7,138 nt of DNA, taken from assembly GCA_003565195.1 (NCBI GenBank), contig PXCX01000202.1, forward strand, positions 1 through 7,138, read 5' to 3'. This document shows positions 1 to 5,223 of this stretch, piece after piece (the stretch's first letter is position 1; every line of letters starts with the position of its first letter). Made by a program: the position numbers and the translations under genes. This stretch comes from PVC group bacterium (GTDB taxonomy: Bacteria > Verrucomicrobiota > Kiritimatiellia > CAIKKV01 > PXCX01). The notes beneath the pieces are model-generated. The model was not told where the DNA came from. It was given only the letters and a program-made list of their open reading frames with translations, and did not search any database.

Positions 1-250
1 ATTCGCCGAACAAACGGAAAAGCAAAGCACTGACCGCCGGTTCAAAACTTCCCATATACGCCTGGCCATAAAAAAAGACCGGCAACTCGCGTCCTTCCGC
101 CATATGACGCGCCATGAGTCCCACGATCGAACAATCGTAGTCCGTGATATGCCGCATCGCCCAGGCGCCGTACAGGCGCGTCAGGGCGCCGGCAACCAGG
201 ACCAAGCCGAACGCCACATAATAGCATGTCTTTCCGGTTCGCTGATTCAT
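1..250 (-). CDS. GT39/ArnT-like membrane glycosyltransferase, N-terminal fragment
   Basis: This reading frame stays open to the left edge, so only the first 83 codons are present. The protein begins MNQRTGKTCYYVAFGLVLVA. Residues about 9-25 form a hydrophobic first membrane segment. A polar loop follows with TDYDCSIVGLMARHM (D37, D39) and then ELPVFFYGQAYMGSFEP. An acidic pair in the first external loop followed by a G-Q-x-Y-M-G-S stretch is typical of GT-C fold proteins of the PMT/ArnT/RgtA type, which transfer sugars from polyprenyl-phosphate donors on the outer face of the membrane; D37 or D39 would be the catalytic acid by analogy. ATG at 250 is chosen because an in-frame TGA lies 9 nt upstream and GGGGAG (260-265) lies 9 nt before the start. 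It is transcribed away from the flavoprotein gene and is probably unrelated to it. The family assignment is moderately sure; donor and acceptor are unknown. Confidence 0.72.
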   Translation of the reverse strand, partial: MNQRTGKTCYYVAFGLVLVAGALTRLYGAWAMRHITDYDCSIVGLMARHMAEGRELPVFFYGQAYMGSFEPAVSALLFRLFGE

Positions 251-314
251 CCAATCTCACTCCCCGTCGGCAGACTGGCGGCGATCACGCTGATTCCTGT
301 CCGGTGACCGGTAT

Positions 315-340
315 CCGAACCCGTAGCCTAGACCGTTCGG
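315..340. repeat. Inverted repeat CCGAAC / GTTCGG in the glycosyltransferase leader
   Basis: CCGAAC at 315-320 is the exact reverse complement of GTTCGG at 335-340, with 14 bp between. A second short palindrome, CCGGT-G-ACCGG, lies just beside it at 301-311. They fall between the candidate minus-strand promoter and the glycosyltransferase start, so they could be an operator or leader structure. Six-base arms are expected by chance fairly often in GC-rich DNA, so this is only a location to test. Confidence 0.25.
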
Positions 341-371
341 GAATTACGTATCCATGAGGTAGTCCTGTCGT

Positions 372-399
372 AGAATACGCTTTTTTGATCTTAATGCAA
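372..399 (-). promoter_or_regulatory. Candidate sigma-70 promoter for the leftward glycosyltransferase gene
   Basis: Read on the minus strand there is TTGCAT (399-394), a 16-bp spacer and TATTCT (377-372), each matching the consensus at 4 of 6 positions. It sits just downstream of the minus-strand terminator at 402-422 and would give a leader of roughly 115 nt before the ATG at 250. The call rests on consensus matching alone, so it is tentative. Confidence 0.3.
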
Positions 400-401
400 A
401 C

Positions 402-422
402 AAAAAAGGCCCTTACGGGCTT
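402..422 (-). terminator. Rho-independent terminator on the minus strand
   Basis: On the minus strand the sequence reads AAGCCC-GTAA-GGGCCT followed by a run of T. The stem is 6 bp including one G-T pair, with four G-C pairs closing a GTAA tetraloop, and the U-tract is six bases long. On the plus strand the U-tract is missing, so the terminator works leftward only. No minus-strand gene ends just upstream (the region from 423 into the flavoprotein gene). It therefore ends either a short unannotated transcript or antisense transcription, and it shields the glycosyltransferase promoter. Confidence 0.7.
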
Positions 423-470
423 GAATTGAACAATAGGTTGTCTACTTTTGACTCTTAACTGCTATTAACA

Positions 471-498
471 TTGAATTCTGATTAAAATTTGCTATGTT
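471..498 (+). promoter_or_regulatory. Candidate sigma-70 promoter for the flavoprotein-SDR unit
   Basis: TTGAAT (471-476), a 16-bp spacer and TATGTT (493-498) preceded by TGC, an extended -10 element. Transcription would begin near 505 and give a leader of about 28 nt. Two direct TTAAC copies at 455-459 and 465-469 are spaced 10 bp, one helical turn, directly upstream of the -35 and could be a regulator site. A second possible -35, TTGACT at 448-453, has no good -10 at normal spacing. The surrounding 360-532 stretch is clearly more AT-rich than the flanking genes, as promoter regions usually are. Confidence 0.4.
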
Positions 499-532
499 TT
501 ACCAAAAGCAATAAAAAGGATAAGAGGATACT

Positions 533-2530
533 ATGCAAGAATACACTATACCGCGCGACAAACAACCGGCATTACGGGTTGTTTGCGCGCATACGCTGGT
601 TATCGGCAGCGGCGCGGCCGGATTGAATGCGGCCGTGCAATTACGCCAACGCGGCATTGACGATGTGCTTGTGGTTTCCGAAGGGCTTGAGAAAGGCACG
701 TCGATCAATACCGGCAGCGACAAACAGACGTACTACAAGATGGCATTGTGCGGCGACGACACCGATGCCCCGCGCTTGATGGCTGAGAACTATTTCAGCG
801 GCGGCAGCATGCACGGCGATTTGGCGCTGGTGGAAGCCGCGGTGTCGCCGCGCGCCTTTTTGAATCTGGTAAATATGGGCGTTCCATTCCCTCAAGACGC
901 ATTCGGACAATTTATCGGTTATAAAACCGATCACGATCCGCGGCAGCGGGCAACATCCATCGGTCCTTATACATCACGTGAGATGTGCCGAGCCTTGATC
1001 AGACAGGTTCGCTTGCTGGGCATACCGGTGCGCGAGGAGATCGATGTGGTTGCGTTGCTATGCGTCGATGAAAACGGCGAACGGCGCGCCGCCGGCGCCT
1101 TGGCGTTGGACGCTGAGGGCAACATGACGGCCTTGCGGGCGGAAAACGTGGTGTTCGCCGTCGGCGGTCCGGGCGGTTTATACAAGACCAGCGTGTATCC
1201 CGAAGTGCATACCGGCGCGATCGGTTTGGCCTTACTGGCCGGTGCCCGGGCGCAAAGTCTGCCGGAATCGCAATACGGCATGGCTTCCATCAAGTTTCGC
1301 TGGAATGTTTCCGGGACGTATATGCAAGTCGTGCCGCGCTTTATCAGTACCGATGCGGATGGGGTCAGCCATCCCAGGGAGTTTTTACGCGATTGTTTCG
1401 ATTCAGCGGGCGAAATGAATTCGAATGTTTTCCTCAAAGGATATCAGTGGCCATTTGATTCGCGGAAAATCGCGGGCGGATCATCCCTGATCGACATCCT
1501 GGTATACATCGAGACCGTGCGCAAGGGGCGGCGCGTATTTCTGGATTTCCGGGAGAACCCGGCCGATTTCAGCTTTGATGACTTGAGTTCGGAAGCACAC
1601 GATTATTTAACCAAATCCGATGCGTTACTGGATACGCCGATTGCGCGGTTACGCAAAATGAATCCCGGCGCCATCGCCTTGTATGCCGATCACGGCATCG
1701 ATATCACGAAGGAACCACTTGAAATAGCGGTTTGCGCCCAGCACAATAACGGCGGTCTGGCGGCCAATGCCTGGTGGGAATCGGAGAATATCGACCATTT
1801 ATTTCCGGTCGGCGAAGTCAACGGTTCGCACGGCGCATACCGGCCCGGCGGTTCGGCGCTTAATTCCGGTCAGGTCGGCGGAATCCGTGCCTCTGAATAT
1901 ATTGCCGCCCGCTACCGGGAATCCACGCTGGCGCCGGACGCCTTCGCCAAGACCGCTATCGAAGAAGCCGACCGGTTGGAGGCCTGGCTCGATCGCGGAC
2001 GTAAAACGACCCGTTGCTGGCGCGCTGAACGCAATTCGTTCCAGCAACGGATGAGCCGTGCGGGCGCGCATATCAGGTCGGCTACGGAACTGGAAACGGC
2101 AGTGAACGATGCCGTTACACAATGGCGAACCCTGGCGATGGAAGGCTGTCGCAACGACAGCGTGGAAGATCGACGCGAGGTATTACGTAACCGGCACCTG
2201 TGTTTTGCGCATGCGATCTATTTGCAGGCCGTCCAACGGGCCGTGACCGATGGTCTGGGCAGTCGTGGATCCGCCATGGTATTGAACCCGCAAGGCGATC
2301 TGGAGGCGCATGCCGGGTTGGGCGACGATTGGCGGTTTCAGTCCGAGAACACGGGGCTTCGCGAGCAGGTAATGGTGACGGAAGCATCGCCCGACGGCGA
2401 GGCGGTCAGTCGCTGGATTGCGCGGCGCCCGATTCCTGACAGCGATTTATGGTTCGAGACCGCTTGGGCCGCGTATCGTGAAGGCCGGATTTACGAAGAC
2501 ACAAGGATAAAACATGAACACCGAAAATGA
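533..2530 (+). CDS. FAD-dependent oxidoreductase, fumarate reductase/L-aspartate oxidase flavoprotein type
   Basis: A 665-residue flavoprotein. The N-terminal Rossmann motif LVIGSGAAGLNAA (22-34) binds FAD; GGPGGLY (211-217) and the stretch from GEVNGSHGAYRPGG (427-440) to ALNSGQVGG (442-450) are the conserved FAD-contact regions of the FrdA/SdhA/NadB superfamily. QHNNGG (403-408) matches the position of the FrdA capping-domain HYTMGG, so H404 and R437 probably correspond to the substrate-binding histidine and arginine. Other key residues differ: the SHT histidine that covalently holds FAD in FrdA is replaced by TSINTGSDKQ (57-66), so FAD is probably non-covalent, and the QYHPT histidine is replaced in ESQYGMAS (245-252). 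There is no signal peptide or membrane segment, so it is probably cytoplasmic. AGAGGA (523-528) lies 4 nt before the ATG. The gene overlaps the downstream SDR by 17 bp. A role as a soluble dehydrogenase or reductase is likely; the substrate is unknown. Confidence 0.85.
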   Translation: MQEYTIPRDKQPALRVVCAHTLVIGSGAAGLNAAVQLRQRGIDDVLVVSEGLEKGTSINTGSDKQTYYKMALCGDDTDAPRLMAENYFSGGSMHGDLALVEAAVSPRAFLNLVNMGVPFPQDAFGQFIGYKTDHDPRQRATSIGPYTSREMCRALIRQVRLLGIPVREEIDVVALLCVDENGERRAAGALALDAEGNMTALRAENVVFAVGGPGGLYKTSVYPEVHTGAIGLALLAGARAQSLPESQYGMASIKFRWNVSGTYMQVVPRFISTDADGVSHPREFLRDCFDSAGEMNSNVFLKGYQWPFDSRKIAGGSSLIDILVYIETVRKGRRVFLDFRENPADFSFDDLSSEAHDYLTKSDALLDTPIARLRKMNPGAIALYADHGIDITKEPLEIAVCAQHNNGGLAANAWWESENIDHLFPVGEVNGSHGAYRPGGSALNSGQVGGIRASEYIAARYRESTLAPDAFAKTAIEEADRLEAWLDRGRKTTRCWRAERNSFQQRMSRAGAHIRSATELETAVNDAVTQWRTLAMEGCRNDSVEDRREVLRNRHLCFAHAIYLQAVQRAVTDGLGSRGSAMVLNPQGDLEAHAGLGDDWRFQSENTGLREQVMVTEASPDGEAVSRWIARRPIPDSDLWFETAWAAYREGRIYEDTRIKHEHRK

Positions 2531-3305
2531 TACAAAACGTCCCGTGGCGCTGATTACCGGCGCCGGCAGGGGGATTGGATTGGGAATCGCCGGTTGCCTT
2601 GCGGCAACAGGCCATGATATCGCGGTATGCGATTTACATGAAGAAAAAGACGTGGCGGCGGCTATGGACGAATTGCGTCAGGCCGGCGCTGAAGTGTTGT
2701 ATAGCCGGACCGATGTCACCGATGGCGCGGCCCGCGAACTGATGCTGGCAACGATTCGCGAAAGGTTCGGATGCCTTAACGTTTTGGTTAACAATGCGGG
2801 CGTGGCACCCAAGGTACGCGCGGATATTCTGGAGGCGACCGAGGAGAGTTTCGAACGTCTGATCGCAATCAATCTACAAGGACCATACTTTCTGACGCAA
2901 GCGGTTGCCCGCTGGTTGATTGAACAGAAAGCGGCGGATCCCGGTTTTCACGGCGCGATCGTCAATATTTCGTCGATCTCGGCGACCGTGGCGTCCGTCA
3001 GTCGTGGCGATTACTGTATATCCAAGGCCGGTGTGAGTATGGCAACCAAACTATGGGCGACACGCATGGGAGAACACGATATTCCGGTCTACGAAGTCCG
3101 GCCCGGCATTATCAAGACCGATATGACGCATGCGGTCCAGGAAAAATATGATCGCTTGATTGCGCAAGGTCTATGCGTGCAATCCCGCTGGGGCTATCCC
3201 GAAGATGTCGGCCGAGCGGTCGCGGCGCTGGTCGGGGGCGACTTCGCCTATTCCACGGGCCAAGTCGTAATGGTCGACGGCGGCATGAGTCTGCCGCGGT
3301 TGTAA
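2514..3305 (+). CDS. Short-chain dehydrogenase/reductase, FabG-like (3-ketoacyl-ACP reductase annotation group)
   Basis: A full-length classical SDR of 263 residues. The cofactor motif TGAGRGIG is at 15-22, an acidic residue after beta-2 (D40 in VCDLHEE) suggests NAD(H) over NADP(H), and NNAG is at 93-96. The catalytic set is N120, S154, Y167 and K171 (YCISK). The C-terminal half VYEVRPGIIKTDMT (192-205) and the ending VDGGMSLPRL strongly resemble, from memory, the subgroup databases label 3-ketoacyl-ACP reductase (PRK12745), but such proteins often oxidise or reduce sugars, polyols or other hydroxy compounds. No fatty-acid synthesis gene is nearby, so the fabG symbol is not justified. AAGGA (2503-2507) lies 6 nt before the ATG, inside the end of the flavoprotein gene, and the 17-bp overlap points to translational coupling. 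Probably a cytoplasmic tetramer as in the family. Confidence 0.9.
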   Translation: MNTENDTKRPVALITGAGRGIGLGIAGCLAATGHDIAVCDLHEEKDVAAAMDELRQAGAEVLYSRTDVTDGAARELMLATIRERFGCLNVLVNNAGVAPKVRADILEATEESFERLIAINLQGPYFLTQAVARWLIEQKAADPGFHGAIVNISSISATVASVSRGDYCISKAGVSMATKLWATRMGEHDIPVYEVRPGIIKTDMTHAVQEKYDRLIAQGLCVQSRWGYPEDVGRAVAALVGGDFAYSTGQVVMVDGGMSLPRL

Positions 3306-3311
3306 AACCGT

Positions 3312-3343
3312 TGTCGCTTTGCCGGGTGTCGCTTGTCGGGTGT
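3312..3343. repeat. Imperfect 15/14-bp tandem repeat in the convergent spacer
   Basis: TGTCGCTTTGCCGGG (3312-3326) is followed directly by TGTCGCTTGTCGGG (3327-3340) and then TGT. The spacer between the two convergent genes is only 49 bp, so this repeat fills most of it. No U-tract hairpin typical of a terminator is present. It may be a slippage product and no function is claimed. Confidence 0.5.
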
Positions 3344-3354
3344 ATTTAGAGGGA

Positions 3355-4434
3355 TCAGAATTTTATGACCGTATCAATCATTGCCCGGTATTGCGCGTAA
3401 CATTGTTCGCCGGCGCCGCGAATCCAGGGTGAGGCTGTCGGACTTACGATCAAACCGCGCCCGTCGTCGAATGCGTCGGCGATCAGGCACTTGGTTTCTT
3501 CGGCGATTTCAGCCGCGCCGGCCTCGTAGAGACGCGCGATCTGGATGTTGCCTTCTATCGTGACATGGTCACGTACGATCGACTTGGCTTGAGCGGCCGT
3601 CAGGTTACCCAGCGGCGGCGATTCGACGGGATGCAATACGTCGACACCGACATCCACGAAATCAGCCAGAACATCTCTTAACGGACCGTGGCAATGGATA
3701 TGCAGCCGTCCGCCGGCGTCATGAATACGCTCGATAATGGGTCGGTCGTAGCGCACCACGAAATCGCGGAAATCCTCCGGTCCATGTAGCGGCGGCACAA
3801 GATATTCCTCGCCGGCCATCGAAAAAAAAGGACCGATATCGTGATCGAGACAAAATTGCAGGCGGGCAAACAGGGTCTGTTGATATTGTTCCGCCAGCGC
3901 GTGCAGGATATCGCGATCGGTCATGGTCAACATGGCGAACTGTTCGGAGCCGAACAGTTCAGCCACGCCACCGGCGCAGCAGAACCCGAGATTGACATCG
4001 ACGATGCCGCTGTCGCCGATTAACGCGTCGGTTTCAGCGAAGGACGGCGCCGGATCGCCTTGCAACAAAGGCGGCGGCAGCGATAAATAGCTTTCGGCAT
4101 CATCGCGTGATTTCAGGAAGTATGTCTCGTGCAGTCCAGGTAATCCGGTACGGCTGATTCGTTCCGTACGGGTTAAATCGCCGGCCGGCGTGTGCAGGAC
4201 ATGGACACTTCGGTCGTATTCGCCGTCCAGTGGTTCCCGACGGGTTTCGATCGGCAGCGGCGTCTCGAAAGATGATGGACGCCAGCCCGCTTTGCGTTCG
4301 GTATATTCAGCCAGATAGGCTTTCAATCGGTCATAAGTGGGATCGTTCGCAGGGAATCCGGTGCGGCTGAATACCGCCGGACGGTCCATTTCGTCGTGAA
4401 AAAAAGCACGTTTCAGGCGTTCGCGCCGGTTCAT
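3355..4434 (-). CDS. Uroporphyrinogen decarboxylase-like (URO-D/MtaA superfamily) TIM-barrel protein
   Basis: A 359-residue protein of normal length for the URO-D superfamily. The opening MNRRERLKRAFFHDEMDRPA, with an R-E-R then D-R-P pattern, is the usual start of URO-D-like proteins. LHIHCHGPLRDVL (244-256) gives a cluster of H245, H247, C248 and H249 on a predicted barrel strand, followed by VLHPVESPPLGNLT (266-279) and a C-terminal SPTASPW (331-337). In MtaA-type corrinoid methyltransferases an H-x-C pair plus a distant cysteine bind zinc; here the third position appears to be S-P rather than Cys, although C345 lies nearby. A role in haem synthesis is unlikely because no other haem gene is present. 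A methyl-transfer or other catabolic role is possible but unproven, with no corrinoid protein visible. The ATG overlaps the upstream stop as ATGA with no clear Shine-Dalgarno site, so translation probably depends on coupling to the isomerase-like gene. Confidence 0.8.
   Translation of the reverse strand: MNRRERLKRAFFHDEMDRPAVFSRTGFPANDPTYDRLKAYLAEYTERKAGWRPSSFETPLPIETRREPLDGEYDRSVHVLHTPAGDLTRTERISRTGLPGLHETYFLKSRDDAESYLSLPPPLLQGDPAPSFAETDALIGDSGIVDVNLGFCCAGGVAELFGSEQFAMLTMTDRDILHALAEQYQQTLFARLQFCLDHDIGPFFSMAGEEYLVPPLHGPEDFRDFVVRYDRPIIERIHDAGGRLHIHCHGPLRDVLADFVDVGVDVLHPVESPPLGNLTAAQAKSIVRDHVTIEGNIQIARLYEAGAAEIAEETKCLIADAFDDGRGLIVSPTASPWIRGAGEQCYAQYRAMIDTVIKF
3937..3960. repeat. Perfect 10-bp inverted repeat inside the URO-D-like gene
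   Basis: GAACTGTTCG (3937-3946) and CGAACAGTTC (3951-3960) are exact reverse complements separated by 4 bp, and each arm itself contains a GAAC-N-GTTC palindrome. In the coding sense it encodes E-L-F-G-S-E-Q-F (residues 159-166 of the URO-D-like protein). The mRNA would form a stable hairpin here. Confidence 0.75.
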
Positions 4435-5195
4435 GACGGTTGCAACGTTTTCAGTAAATTCCGTAAAGCAGCGGCATCGGTGAGATAATTATCCGGTTCG
4501 TCATCGGCGACAAACTCAAGCAATACGCCATGATCACGGCGTGTTTCCCACGCCGATTTCAGGTAACAACGCCAGTCTTCCTCGCCCTCGGCCAACGGTC
4601 GGCGTTGAAGGTCCAGCCAGTGAAACGCGTGGATATGGCATAAATACGGTCGTAATTGCGCCAATTCTTCGAGATTCTGTTCGCGCGAGCGATGGCGAGC
4701 CGGCTGCCAATAAGTAAGCAGATTGGGTTCGTTGACGCTTTGAAGCAAACGCAAGGCGCCGGCGCAGGTATCGGTCAGCGTCTTGGCATGATACTCATAA
4801 GATACCACGATTTTTTGCGCGGCAGCCAGCCGCGCAATCCGTTGGGAATCCTTGATGACTGCCGCCCAGTAGTCTTCGTCGGATGTATCCGATCCTTGTT
4901 TGCCTGCCCATACGCGGATGATCGGGGCGCCGAGCGCCAGTGCCGTGTCCAAAATACGCGCGAATTCAGCAGGTTCGCTATGGCCGACGCGATAATACGA
5001 TCCGTAAGCTGCGACGCACAAGCCGGCGTCGACGGTTAATTGACGCGTTTTTTCCGCGCAACCCAGATCGCCGGGCGGCACATGGACATCGCCACCCCAT
5101 TCAATGGCGTCAAGCTGAGAACGACGGACCAAGTCGACGATCTGTTCAACGTTCAATTGACGAAAGGTAATCGACACAAGACCGGGAATAAACAT
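4431..5195 (-). CDS. Sugar phosphate isomerase/epimerase-like TIM barrel (xylose isomerase-like, AP endonuclease family 2 fold)
   Basis: A 254-residue single-domain protein. It starts FIPGLVSITFRQLNVEQIV and continues with DAIEWGGDVHVPPGD (29-43) and CVAAYGSYYRVG (60-71), a pattern I recognise from proteins annotated as sugar phosphate isomerase/epimerase. Likely metal and substrate ligands, by comparison with the fold, are E134 and H136 (YEYH), H187 and H189 (HIHAFHW), and E227 (LLEFVADD). Related TIM barrels isomerise or epimerise sugars and keto-sugars or act on inositol derivatives, so a carbohydrate-like substrate for this cluster is reasonable but inferred. No signal peptide. AAAGGAG (5203-5209) sits 7 nt before the ATG, 28 bp after the NMO-like gene, and the stop overlaps the URO-D-like start, so the three genes are very likely co-transcribed. 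Confidence 0.82.
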   Translation of the reverse strand: MFIPGLVSITFRQLNVEQIVDLVRRSQLDAIEWGGDVHVPPGDLGCAEKTRQLTVDAGLCVAAYGSYYRVGHSEPAEFARILDTALALGAPIIRVWAGKQGSDTSDEDYWAAVIKDSQRIARLAAAQKIVVSYEYHAKTLTDTCAGALRLLQSVNEPNLLTYWQPARHRSREQNLEELAQLRPYLCHIHAFHWLDLQRRPLAEGEEDWRCYLKSAWETRRDHGVLLEFVADDEPDNYLTDAAALRNLLKTLQPS

Positions 5196-5223
5196 GATGG
5201 CGCTCCTTTAATCGAGCTTGTGT

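Noticed and set aside
42..260. 72-residue minus-strand reading frame beginning MRLDESANRKDM
   Set aside because: It overlaps the glycosyltransferase fragment in another frame. The latter has a membrane segment, recognisable family motifs and a ribosome binding site, and stays open to the edge.
369..386. CGTA-GAA-TACG stem followed by C and six T on the plus strand, a possible terminator
   Set aside because: The stem is only 4 bp and no plus-strand gene precedes it in the window. The T-run is better explained as part of the AT-rich promoter region.
967..1437. 156-residue minus-strand reading frame inside the flavoprotein gene
   Set aside because: It lies wholly antisense to a well-supported gene, with no recognisable motif, and its composition looks like a shadow of GC-biased codons.
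2514..3305. Assignment as fabG of fatty-acid synthesis
   Set aside because: There is no acyl carrier protein, fabD or fabF nearby. The partner gene is a flavoprotein, so a catabolic or other redox role is more likely.
3297..3310. CGGTT-GTAA-AACCG hairpin over the SDR stop codon as a terminator
   Set aside because: Only 5 bp and no U-tract follows on either strand.
3355..4434. Assignment as hemE (haem biosynthesis)
   Set aside because: The HIHCHG cluster and C-terminal SPTASPW pattern fit the diverged URO-D-like group, and no haem pathway gene is adjacent.
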